The notes under the pieces: model-generated | What the model was told of the DNA's origin: nothing | What the model saw: only the letters and a program-made list of their open reading frames with translations | Database searches by the model: none | Shown: piece after piece, positions 16,262 to 24,677 of the stretch | Layout: every line of letters starts with the position of its first letter | Position numbering within the stretch: the first letter of the stretch is position 1 | From: Minthousia sp045628125 | Lineage (GTDB): Bacteria > Bacteroidota > Bacteroidia > Bacteroidales > Bacteroidaceae | Length of the DNA: 64,000 bases | Reading direction: 5' to 3' | NCBI GenBank assembly: GCA_045628125.1 | Contig: JAZQPA010000199.1 | Coordinates: 18,186-82,185, forward strand | Made by a program: the position numbers and the translations under genes

Positions 16262-18994
16262 ATGAAAAAGGGAAAATGGATAGCTTTGGGCGTATTCTCA
16301 CTTTGCTCATTATTTGCAACGGCACAACCACGGTTAACCAAACAGGAACGTACGGAGGCCGAGGCAGAGGTCATGGCTGTAATCAATCGCTTTACCGGCG
16401 GACAGATGGCGGTTCAGGTGCAACTTACCCTATCCAAGGATGCCCAAGGGCGCGATTCATATGCTTATCAGGTCAGCAATAACACACTCATCATACAGGC
16501 TAGCGATGGTGTGGCTGCTTGCCGCGGTTTTTACGACTATGTTAAGGCTAAGGGTGCAGGCATCAGTTCCTGGAGCGGCAACCGTTTCACTCTTCCTGCC
16601 GATATGCAGATTGCTCCGAAATCGTTCACCTCTGCCTATCGCGATCATCAGTACATGAACGTGGTGACTTATGGTTACACGGCACCTTACTGGGACAAGG
16701 ACAGATGGGATAAGGAATTGGATTGGATGGCGCTGCATGGCATCGATATGCCACTGCTGCTCATCGCCCAAGAACAGGTGTATCGCGAAGTGTTCTATGA
16801 TATGGGACTTTCCAAGGAGGAGATTGACGAGTGGGAGGTAGGACCTGCCCATCTTCCATGGATGCGCATGGGTAATCTGTCCGGCAATTCGTTCGATGGA
16901 CCATTGGGCGAGTATTGGAACAAGAGTCAGGTGGAACTTTGCCAGCATGTTATTACCCGAATGCGCAATCTGGGAATGAAGCCCATTTGCCCGGCATTTG
17001 GTGGTTTCGTGCCTAAGGCTTTTGTGAAGCATTATGAAGGAAAACTGGACCTTACCGGATGGGATTGGGTGCCGCAGGATACCCGCAATTACCGTCTGAA
17101 TCCCGGCAGTGAAGCCTTCGTAGAGGTGGGTACCCGTTTTATCAGGAAGTGGGAAGAGAAGTTCGGCAAGTGTAAGTATTACTTGTCAGATTCGTTCAAT
17201 GAGATGGAGATTCCGCACGACCATGCCCTGATGACAGCCTATGGTGATGCCATCTATAAGAGTATCCGTGATGCCAATCCTGATGCGGTATGGACAATGC
17301 AGGGATGGACTCTGGGTTATCAGCGTGGATCGTGGGGTGATGGTATTCTGGCTGCCCTCCTGAAGAATGTTCCAGATGATAAGTTCATGGCTTTGGATAT
17401 GGCCACCGATTATAATAAGTGTTTTTGGAACGCTCCTTACGACTGGGATACCTATCAGGGATTCTACGGCAAGGAATGGGTGTGGTCAGTTATCCCTAAT
17501 ATGGGCGGAAAGACTGCGTTTACGGGTTTCCTGGATTATTATGCCAATGCCCGACTGGATGCTCAGAACTCGCCAAACCGTGGCAACCTGACCGGTTACG
17601 GCATGGCTCCCGAGGGCGTGGAGAACAATGAGATGCTATATGAACTGCTGACCGATGGCGGTTGGATAGGTGCCAAGGATAGTATTAACGTCACGGAATG
17701 GTTGGCTAATTATGCCACTTGCCGTTACGGAAGCTACACTCCGTCGGAGCAGAACTATTACAGTGGATTGCGCCAGTCGGTTTATAATTCGTTTCAGGAT
17801 CATCCGCAATTCGGTTGGCAGGTACGCAACAACATCATCGGCACAGGAAATGTGAACCTGAACACAGCCTTTTGTCTGGGTGTGGAACAGCTGTTTGCTG
17901 ATGCCTCTGCCTTAAAATCCCGGAAGGATGCACTGGGTGTCGATGGAGGTCGTCTGTATCAAAACGATATGATTGAGTCGGCTGCCATATATACCAGTGG
18001 AAAAATTGAGAAACTGAACCAGCGCATTCAGAAAGCTGTGGATGCCGGCCAAACCCAGCATGCTCTGGAACTCTTGGACGAGGTAGAACGCCTGATGTTG
18101 CGTTTGGATCGTGCTCTGACCTGTCATCCCCTGTACAATCTGGAAGCTTGGGAGTATCAGGCAATGAGAGTAGCCGGTGATGCGACCGACCGCATCCGTA
18201 ATTGCGTGAATGCCCGCCGTATAGTAAGTGTGTGGTACGGCAATCATGAGAAGGATGAGCCCGTGAACGATTATGCTTGCCGCATTTGGGCAGGATTGAT
18301 ACGTGATTATTATCTTCCACGCATGATAGGTACCTGGAAACAGAAAATCACCGGTGAGGCGTTTGATCAGATAGCTTTTGAGAACAGTTTCGTGAATAAG
18401 GCTCCGGCGCTAAGTCCGCAGCCAGTTCTGGAAGACCATGAGGTGATGGAATTCCTGGTGGCCCTGGTGCATGATGCTCAGGTGGCAGGTAATATGACCG
18501 TGGATCTGTTGGATAAATATGACGTATCTGACGGGCTTCAGAATCATTGGTATCTGATTCATGGCGATAAGACAGCAGTGGATAATGTCCTGACCGTTGA
18601 GCGTGAGGGAGGTTTTTCTGTAAAGCCAGATACTAAGGCTGGAGAGCAGTTCTGGCGTGTGGTTTCTGCTGCCGATGGCCGGCCGGTACTGGAAAACCGT
18701 TGGGGTACTGTCTGTACTTTGGACGAGGCAGGCAACCTGTTGGGTACGCTCAGTTACGAGGCCGCTCCGGTGCGTATGATTCCAGAAGTGCTTAGTACCG
18801 ACTGTGACCGTTATCTGGAATTGGTGGATGCATTCGTTTCCCGTACCAAAAAGATGTCTCCTGCCACTAAGGCCACTGTGACCGAGGCTCGTAACCTGCT
18901 GAACCAATGGCGAACCAATATCGCTCATACCAGCTATAATGACTTCCTGAATGCATGGACGCCAGTTTGGAATAAACTGACCCATCAGAAGTAA
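16262..18994 (+). CDS. Secreted GH89 alpha-N-acetylglucosaminidase
   Basis: A 910-residue protein with signal peptide 1-21 (ends ATAQ). It has the NAGLU layout: N-terminal small domain (to about 120), a TIM barrel, and an all-helical C-terminal domain. Two conserved acids stand where the human NAGLU pair (E316, E446) would lie: Glu314 in DSFNEME and Glu451 in MAPEGVEN. It should release terminal alpha-linked GlcNAc, as on mucin O-glycan caps or heparan-type chains. It is longer than many bacterial relatives (about 720-750), the surplus being about 150 residues after the helical domain (from about 755), of unknown role. A hairpin at 19108 ends the transcript. Confidence 0.92.
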   Translation: MKKGKWIALGVFSLCSLFATAQPRLTKQERTEAEAEVMAVINRFTGGQMAVQVQLTLSKDAQGRDSYAYQVSNNTLIIQASDGVAACRGFYDYVKAKGAGISSWSGNRFTLPADMQIAPKSFTSAYRDHQYMNVVTYGYTAPYWDKDRWDKELDWMALHGIDMPLLLIAQEQVYREVFYDMGLSKEEIDEWEVGPAHLPWMRMGNLSGNSFDGPLGEYWNKSQVELCQHVITRMRNLGMKPICPAFGGFVPKAFVKHYEGKLDLTGWDWVPQDTRNYRLNPGSEAFVEVGTRFIRKWEEKFGKCKYYLSDSFNEMEIPHDHALMTAYGDAIYKSIRDANPDAVWTMQGWTLGYQRGSWGDGILAALLKNVPDDKFMALDMATDYNKCFWNAPYDWDTYQGFYGKEWVWSVIPNMGGKTAFTGFLDYYANARLDAQNSPNRGNLTGYGMAPEGVENNEMLYELLTDGGWIGAKDSINVTEWLANYATCRYGSYTPSEQNYYSGLRQSVYNSFQDHPQFGWQVRNNIIGTGNVNLNTAFCLGVEQLFADASALKSRKDALGVDGGRLYQNDMIESAAIYTSGKIEKLNQRIQKAVDAGQTQHALELLDEVERLMLRLDRALTCHPLYNLEAWEYQAMRVAGDATDRIRNCVNARRIVSVWYGNHEKDEPVNDYACRIWAGLIRDYYLPRMIGTWKQKITGEAFDQIAFENSFVNKAPALSPQPVLEDHEVMEFLVALVHDAQVAGNMTVDLLDKYDVSDGLQNHWYLIHGDKTAVDNVLTVEREGGFSVKPDTKAGEQFWRVVSAADGRPVLENRWGTVCTLDEAGNLLGTLSYEAAPVRMIPEVLSTDCDRYLELVDAFVSRTKKMSPATKATVTEARNLLNQWRTNIAHTSYNDFLNAWTPVWNKLTHQK

Positions 18995-19107
18995 GGTGAA
19001 GAAATGTAAATGCTCGTTTCTAAATACTTGTAATTTCAAAAGATAGATTTCAAAAATCGTATCATAGAATTTTCAAAAATAACGGAAAAGATAGTGGCAA
19101 TTAAAAT

Positions 19108-19141
19108 AAAAAGGTCTATATTTGCGGATATAGACCTTTTT
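19108..19141 (+). terminator. Terminator of GH89 with an embedded promoter box
   Basis: AAAAAGGTCTATAT (19108-19121) pairs perfectly with ATATAGACCTTTTT (19128-19141) around a TTGCGG loop and continues into Ts. The -7-like box TATATTTG occupies 19117-19124, inside the hairpin, and would serve the gene at 19157. No -33 box is evident. Confidence 0.75.
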
Positions 19142-19156
19142 TAATGCTTTGATACG

Positions 19157-20455
19157 ATGAACAGAAGATCATTCCTTAAGCGAACAGCAGCCGCAACGGC
19201 TTTGTTCACCATCATGCCCCGCCATGTCCTGGGTAAGATGGGTGGAGCTAACAATTACATTGCTCCAAGCGATCAGCTGACCCGTGGAATCATCGGCACA
19301 GGAGGCATCGGCCGTTCCAGCCTTCATTTCGAAAGCGACCAGAGTTGCCGCCTGGTAGCCTTGTGTGATGTGGATCAGAAACACCTTGATGCAGCCATGC
19401 AGATGGCCAAGACCAAGTTTAACGAAACCCCTGCATCATACCATGATTTCCGTGAACTGATTCATGACAAGAATGTGGATATCGTTCACATTGCCACACC
19501 AAGCCATTGGCACGGTATCATGGCAGTTGAGGCAGCCAATGCGGGAAAGGATATATTCTGCGAGAAACCCATGACCCGTACCATTGGTGAGGGTAAACGC
19601 GTGGAGGAGGCGGTGAAACGCAATGGCCGTATCTTCCGTTTGGACACCTGGTTCCGTTTCAAGGATACCTTCTACGGCATGGGAACAGATGTCAAGCCAC
19701 TGAAGAAACTCATCGATAGCGGCTTGTTGGGATGGCCACTGAAGGTCCGCATCTCTGGTGCCACCGGATTTGCCTGGAAATTTTACTGGACAGGTAAAGA
19801 GAATCTTGAGGTACAGCCTATCCCAAAAGAGTTGGATTATGACCTGTGGCTGGGCCCTGCTCCATATAAACCATACAATGTGCACCGTACCCATCAGACT
19901 TTCCGTGGTTATTGGGATTATGACGGTGGCGGATTGGGTGATATGGGACAGCACTACATTGACCCTGTGCAATACATTTTGGGCAAGGATAATACCTTCC
20001 CGGTAAAGGTGGAGGTGGATGCGCCTCAGCAGCATCCCGATGCTGTGGGCATCTGGCGAAGCATCACTTATACCTACGAGGACGGTTGCCAGATTATCCT
20101 GGAAGGTGAGGGCTTTGAAAGTCAAGGTAAGGTACCATATATTGAAGGTCCTAAGGGTAAGGTATTCAAGGGATTTGAATGCACCATCCCTAATGTGATG
20201 GAGCTGATTAACGAGATGCCTGACCCTGAACAGCGTAACACAGATTTCCTGGATTGTGTGCGTAACCGCCGTCAATTTGCCTTGAACGAGAGCAACGGCC
20301 ACCACAGTGCCACCATCGTGAATATGGGTGTGTGCGCTCTGCGACTGAACCGAACCCTGCATTTTGACCCGAAGACTCAGTTGTTCGTTAATGACGATGC
20401 GGCCAACCGACTGGTGAATCAGCCGATGCGCGGTGAATGGGGTAAACTGATCTGA
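19157..20455 (+). CDS. Tat-exported Gfo/Idh/MocA family oxidoreductase
   Basis: A 432-residue protein with a twin-arginine leader (NRRSFLKRTAAATALF). The Rossmann part has IGTGGIGRS (dinucleotide binding) and the conserved FCEKPM motif at about 135-140, whose Lys is the usual catalytic residue. Such enzymes bind NAD(P) tightly and oxidise or isomerise sugars. Secreted Bacteroidota relatives include sugar 3-dehydrogenases that act with DUF1080 lyases in non-hydrolytic glycoside cleavage, and GH109 glycosidases. The next gene encodes a DUF1080 protein, 28 nt downstream, which favours the 3-dehydrogenase idea. The substrate is not known. Confidence 0.85.
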   Translation: MNRRSFLKRTAAATALFTIMPRHVLGKMGGANNYIAPSDQLTRGIIGTGGIGRSSLHFESDQSCRLVALCDVDQKHLDAAMQMAKTKFNETPASYHDFRELIHDKNVDIVHIATPSHWHGIMAVEAANAGKDIFCEKPMTRTIGEGKRVEEAVKRNGRIFRLDTWFRFKDTFYGMGTDVKPLKKLIDSGLLGWPLKVRISGATGFAWKFYWTGKENLEVQPIPKELDYDLWLGPAPYKPYNVHRTHQTFRGYWDYDGGGLGDMGQHYIDPVQYILGKDNTFPVKVEVDAPQQHPDAVGIWRSITYTYEDGCQIILEGEGFESQGKVPYIEGPKGKVFKGFECTIPNVMELINEMPDPEQRNTDFLDCVRNRRQFALNESNGHHSATIVNMGVCALRLNRTLHFDPKTQLFVNDDAANRLVNQPMRGEWGKLI

Positions 20456-20483
20456 TGTGCCACCTATATTAGTTAAGAAAGAC

Positions 20484-22898
20484 ATGAAAAAGATATTTCT
20501 ACTGATAACCGCGGTAATGATGACTGTCATGCCTGTGATAGCTCAGGATGCCCGACAGCGTACCGTGGAGACCATCGTGCAAGACGCATTGGCACTGATG
20601 CCTGTGCAGCACCAGAATGATTTCAACCGTGAGATGGAGGATCTGGCTAAGGCGGCTCCGCAATCGGTTCAGATACTGGCTCAGATGTTGCAGCCAGCTG
20701 AGAAGGCTGCAAATAATCTGGTGGAATATGCCATTAGTGGTGTGGTGGCCTACGCTTCGGCTCATCCTCAATATGCGAAGGCTGTGCTGAACGGCTTGAC
20801 CATGGCTGCTCCACGTGCGGCCGACCTGACAGCACGGGAGTTCCTGCAGGCACAAATGCGTCTGTTGGGTGAGGAAGATGTGACTTATACCACTCATACC
20901 GGTGCGGCCACCTATACCTCGCAGTATGATAAACTCATTTCATTGGGTACCAATGCGGGTTCCGAGGTGCTGAAGGCCGTGCGAAGCAAGGACCGTGCTT
21001 TCCGTATGCAGGCTTTGAAGTTTGCCACTGATCATCAGTTGGCTGATGCCTCGCTGATCCAAAAAGTGGCAGCGTTGTATAATGTTTCATCTGCAGAAGC
21101 CAAGGTGGATATCCTGAATTGGCTGGGTGATAATAAAGCCGTTACTCAAAAGGCATTGCTGGTCAAGACGGCCAAGTCGGCTGGTGCCCCTGGAGCTGCA
21201 GCCTTGGAGGCTTTGGGTAAGATTGGTGGTGATGATGTGGCTGACGTGCTGATAGGTCAGTTGGGTGGAGGTAACGATACCGCTGCCGCTGCCGCTTTGC
21301 GGGCGTTCAAGGGTGACCTTACCGCAAAGATACCTGCAGCCATGCTGTCTTCAAATGGCCGTAAACTGGAATCTCTGTTGAGTTTGGCTGGCGATCGCCG
21401 TATCAAGACGGCTTGTCAGCAGGTACTCGCTTTGTGCCAGTCATCAGATACTTCTGTGGCTACCGCAGCGCTGAATGCACTGGCCGGTGTGGTAACCTCT
21501 AATGAGTCATCGGCTATAGCTTCGTTGCTGGATAAAACCACTCCGACTCAGGTGGCGGCTCTGCAGAAGGCGCTTACTGCCAGCGTTAATGCACAGGAGG
21601 CTAAGACACAATACACCACCCTGAGCAACCTGATGAAACAGGCAGGTCAGAAGGTACGTTTCTATCCGGTACTGGCCGCTACAGGCACCAATGAATCGGT
21701 GGCTGAGTTGGAGAGTATCTGGGAGAGCACCCAATCGGCCGATGCCCTGAATGCCTTGAAAGCCAGTACCAATTATAAGGCGGCAAATCCGTTGCTGAAA
21801 GCCGCTACAGCCGGTGATTCACAGGCATTGAACAAGTACATCTCACTGGTGAATGCCAACGTTCAGGATGTGGACGATCGTTTCACCTCACTGGCCCGTG
21901 CCATGGAAATTACCAAGAGTGATGACATCCGAAAGACGATTTTGAGCAGTTTGGGAAATACTCCTACTTTACCTTCCTTCACCTTGGTGAGCAAGTATGT
22001 GGATGACAAGTCTCTGGGGTATACCGCTGCTTATGCCGCAAAGAACATCGCTGCCAAATGTGTGGATGACATAGACTATACCTTCCTGAAAAATACGCTG
22101 ACTAAGGCTTCTGAAATCATCGGCGCAGGAGATTCGGCCGATGACGGATATGCTGTGGATGAGATCAGAAACCTGTTGGCCAAGGAGGAGCCATCACCAG
22201 TTTTTGTGTTGCCAGAGGAAGAGCAGGCGGCCGGATTCGAGGTGTTGTTTGACGGAACTGACATGGACAAGTGGACGGGCAACAAGGAGGGATACACTCC
22301 GGTAAATGGTACCATTTACGTTTCAGCCAACTATGGTGACGAGGGCAATCTTTACACCGTAAAAGAATACCGTGATTTTGTGTTCCGTTTCGAGTTCTGC
22401 TTTGTGCGCCCGGGTGTGAATAATGGTGTAGGCATCCGTACGCCTATGAATGTGGATGCGGCATATTACGGCATGTGTGAGTCACAGATTCTGGATCATG
22501 ATGATCCTATTTATGCAGGATTGCGCGAATATCAGGTACATGGTTCTGTCTATGGTGTTATACCAGCCAAGCGTATAAAGCACAAGCCGCTGGGTGAGTG
22601 GAGTACCGAGGAAATCCGCGTTGAGGGTGACCATATTACCGTAACCGTAAACGGCGATGTGATTGTGGATGGCAATATACGTGAGGCGTGCCAGGGTCAT
22701 AATGTGGCACCTGATGGTAGTGAAACTAACCCTTATACTGTGGATCATCGCAACCATCCGGGAATGTTCAATGAAACCGGTCATATTGGTTTCCTGGGAC
22801 ATGGCGCCGGTGTCAAGTTCCGTAATGTGCGTGTGCTGGATCTTACCGCACAGCAACCCGTAAAGGGCAAAAAGGCCAAGAAATCAAAAAAGAAATAA
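20484..22898 (+). CDS. Secreted HEAT-repeat protein with C-terminal DUF1080 (3-keto-glycoside lyase/hydrolase-like) domain
   Basis: An 804-residue protein; ATG 20484 is chosen over 20457 because it starts a good signal peptide (ends VIAQ). Residues about 25-575 form helical HEAT-like repeats rich in Ala/Leu. Residues about 583-795 are a DUF1080 domain (GFEVLFDGTDMDKW..., FRFEFCF, GVGIRTP, GHIGFLGHG), a concanavalin-like fold now linked to cleavage of 3-keto-glycosides. The tail is a run of Lys-Gly-Lys residues. It follows the Tat oxidoreductase and probably uses its product. The HEAT array may be a binding or scaffolding platform. It ends before a strong terminator at 22934. Confidence 0.82.
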   Translation: MKKIFLLITAVMMTVMPVIAQDARQRTVETIVQDALALMPVQHQNDFNREMEDLAKAAPQSVQILAQMLQPAEKAANNLVEYAISGVVAYASAHPQYAKAVLNGLTMAAPRAADLTAREFLQAQMRLLGEEDVTYTTHTGAATYTSQYDKLISLGTNAGSEVLKAVRSKDRAFRMQALKFATDHQLADASLIQKVAALYNVSSAEAKVDILNWLGDNKAVTQKALLVKTAKSAGAPGAAALEALGKIGGDDVADVLIGQLGGGNDTAAAAALRAFKGDLTAKIPAAMLSSNGRKLESLLSLAGDRRIKTACQQVLALCQSSDTSVATAALNALAGVVTSNESSAIASLLDKTTPTQVAALQKALTASVNAQEAKTQYTTLSNLMKQAGQKVRFYPVLAATGTNESVAELESIWESTQSADALNALKASTNYKAANPLLKAATAGDSQALNKYISLVNANVQDVDDRFTSLARAMEITKSDDIRKTILSSLGNTPTLPSFTLVSKYVDDKSLGYTAAYAAKNIAAKCVDDIDYTFLKNTLTKASEIIGAGDSADDGYAVDEIRNLLAKEEPSPVFVLPEEEQAAGFEVLFDGTDMDKWTGNKEGYTPVNGTIYVSANYGDEGNLYTVKEYRDFVFRFEFCFVRPGVNNGVGIRTPMNVDAAYYGMCESQILDHDDPIYAGLREYQVHGSVYGVIPAKRIKHKPLGEWSTEEIRVEGDHITVTVNGDVIVDGNIREACQGHNVAPDGSETNPYTVDHRNHPGMFNETGHIGFLGHGAGVKFRNVRVLDLTAQQPVKGKKAKKSKKK

Positions 22899-22933
22899 GG
22901 TCAAACTGCTTACAGTCAAAGTGGGCAGATTTG

Positions 22934-22981
22934 AAAAAACGTGTGTCTGGTTAACCGGCACACGTTTTTTTATTATCTTTG
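22934..22981 (+). terminator. Terminator after DUF1080 gene abutting the esterase promoter
   Basis: AAAAAACGTGTG (22934-22945) pairs with CACACGTTTTTT (22959-22970), T-run to 22971. The -7 box TATCTTTG of the next gene is at 22974-22981, so the promoter begins three bases after the T-run. Confidence 0.85.
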
Positions 22982-23003
22982 CAACCCAAATTACACAGAC
23001 ACT

Positions 23004-23747
23004 ATGGTTGAGAAATTCGAATTCCATAATACAGCGATGGGTGAGAACCGTCGCATTCACCTATACCTTCCCGATGAGTACGAGCATACCGATGAGCGCT
23101 ATCCGGTGCTGTACATGTTCGACGGGCACAACCTGTTTTATGACAGTGATGCCGCCTACGGCAAATCATGGGGCATCAGGGAATACCTGGATGGTTGGTA
23201 CAAGAAGATGATAGTGGTGGGCATGGAACCGGGCGAGAACCGTTTGTCGGAGTTCAGCCCTTACGATTTCAGCAGCCGCAAATGGGGCAAGTTCCAGGGC
23301 ATGGGCGATGTGACGATGCAGTGGATAATCAATGAACTGAAACCCTACATTGACAGTCATTACCGCACCTGGTGGCACCGAGAGGCAACCGCTTTGGCCG
23401 GTAGCAGCATGGGAGGTCTGATGGCATTCTATGGCTTGATGCATTACAACCAGTATTTTTCCAAGGCCGCAGCCATCTCACCGGCAGTGGGCTTCAGCAT
23501 TAAGGAGGTGAAGAAGGAACTGGTGAACAACACCCTGTGGCCGGATAACCGGCTGTTTCTGAGCTGGGGCACCCGTGAGATGTCCCCACGGTTCAACAAA
23601 ACTTACGGCAAAAACGTTGAACTGCTGGAGCAGGCAACACGTTATTTAGGTTTCCGGACGCAGATTCTCCGCCACGAAAACGGCACCCACTGCGAGGCCT
23701 GCTGGGAAGAGGAGGTGCCGCTGTGGATGCCGTTCCTGTGGGAATAA
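23004..23747 (+). CDS. Esterase-D-like alpha/beta hydrolase (putative esterase family)
   Basis: A 247-residue cytoplasmic-looking protein. The start at 23004 is chosen over 22941 because the predicted promoter (22974-22981) would start the message after 22941. YPVLYMFDGHNLF and the nucleophile elbow G-S-Ser135-M-G match the PF00756 putative esterase family (esterase D, enterochelin esterase, mycolyltransferase fold); the late GTHCEACWEEE supplies the probable catalytic His. Relatives remove acyl groups from sugars, glutathione adducts or siderophores. The surrounding carbohydrate genes suggest a sugar ester, but this is inference. Confidence 0.85.
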   Translation: MVEKFEFHNTAMGENRRIHLYLPDEYEHTDERYPVLYMFDGHNLFYDSDAAYGKSWGIREYLDGWYKKMIVVGMEPGENRLSEFSPYDFSSRKWGKFQGMGDVTMQWIINELKPYIDSHYRTWWHREATALAGSSMGGLMAFYGLMHYNQYFSKAAAISPAVGFSIKEVKKELVNNTLWPDNRLFLSWGTREMSPRFNKTYGKNVELLEQATRYLGFRTQILRHENGTHCEACWEEEVPLWMPFLWE

Positions 23748-23756
23748 TGGAATCTG

Positions 23757-24512
23757 TTATTCCTCATCCGGTTGCTGGCCATCGTGAGCCTTCCACATGC
23801 ATTCGGTAATCTGCATGTCGGTGAATACGGCCTTGAACGATGAATCCTCTGGTGAGCAGGCATAGATACCGAAGCGTATCACGTCCTTTGCCTCGTACAT
23901 GTGGCATACACGCATCTGGCTCCATTCCTGTCCATTGGTAGAGCATTCGATGCAGAAGTCATCATCACGGCGTGAGAGACGATACCACATCTCCTTAACA
24001 TCGGCAGGGATAGCTGTCGTTGCCCAGTCGCTGTAGCCATTGTTGGTTGCCACACTACCCAAGTGCTGGAACTGCTCGTTTTCAAATTCAATGCTACCTT
24101 TCAGCCAGTTGTCGGAATTCAGGTACATGACCACACCACACTGGTCAAAACGATGGTGGCTCTCCTGGAAGTTGGTCTTTACCACAAAACTGAAGAATTT
24201 CTCGCGGGTGCTGATCTGCAGTGCAGGGGCGTTATCGTTGCGGAAATGGTAGTAGGTGCGCTGCCAAAGGTCTGTGCCTGGCTTTGTCACAACCTCAATG
24301 GTGTCACCCTTGATGGCAAAACTCTCAGGTTCACGCGTCCACTCAAAGTCGGCAAGGTTCAGTGAACCTTTTTCTTTCAACACGTTAGCAACCACATCGT
24401 TGAAATCGTTAACAGTATTCTCTGATTCCACGTTGCTGTTCTCCTTTTGATTAGTTGTACATGCCATCATGGATGTGGCAAGTACTGCAAAAAAAATCTT
24501 TTTCATTATCAT
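23757..24512 (-). CDS. DUF1349-type lipoprotein (concanavalin-like fold)
   Basis: A 251-residue lipoprotein on the minus strand: MKKIFFAVLATSMMACTT carries a lipobox Cys. The start is ATG 24512 (or 24506 two codons on); the longer frame to 24578 is excluded because the promoter lies at 24535-24566. The body (DLWQRTYYHF, FDQCGVVMYLNSDNWLKGSIEFEN, NGQEWSQMRVCHMY, RFGIYACSPEDSSFKAVF) is typical of the DUF1349 family, with a laminin/concanavalin-like sandwich that often binds sugars. Fungal and bacterial members are of unknown enzymatic role. It converges with the esterase, ending 10 nt from it. Confidence 0.83.
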   Translation of the reverse strand: MIMKKIFFAVLATSMMACTTNQKENSNVESENTVNDFNDVVANVLKEKGSLNLADFEWTREPESFAIKGDTIEVVTKPGTDLWQRTYYHFRNDNAPALQISTREKFFSFVVKTNFQESHHRFDQCGVVMYLNSDNWLKGSIEFENEQFQHLGSVATNNGYSDWATTAIPADVKEMWYRLSRRDDDFCIECSTNGQEWSQMRVCHMYEAKDVIRFGIYACSPEDSSFKAVFTDMQITECMWKAHDGQQPDEE

Positions 24513-24534
24513 AGTGGTTTGTTCTTTCAGGTTG

Positions 24535-24566
24535 CAAAAGTACGGCTTATTGTTGGTTCTGGCAAT
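24535..24566 (-). promoter_or_regulatory. Promoter of the DUF1349 lipoprotein gene
   Basis: Read on the minus strand: ATTG (24566-24563) and TACTTTTG (24542-24535), 20-nt spacer. Both match the Bacteroidota -33/-7 pair. It points away from the -7 box TATCTTTG at 24624-24631 of the plus-strand gene. Confidence 0.65.
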
Positions 24567-24623
24567 ACTATCAGTCAATCATTTTTGATGACGGATTATT
24601 TTTTTTATATGAGTTGTTCTTTG

Positions 24624-24631
24624 TATCTTTG
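24624..24631 (+). promoter_or_regulatory. -7 box of the secreted alpha/beta hydrolase gene
   Basis: TATCTTTG followed by CC; the message would start near 24638, giving a leader of about 40 nt before ATG 24678 and ruling out the longer frame that opens at 24447. Confidence 0.6.
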
Positions 24632-24677
24632 CCCCTACGAACAGAATGAACCAAACTTTGTAAACTTAATAGAAAAA

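Noticed and set aside
24447..24677. Longer start for the secreted alpha/beta hydrolase
   Set aside because: It crosses both divergent promoters; the signal peptide begins at 24678.
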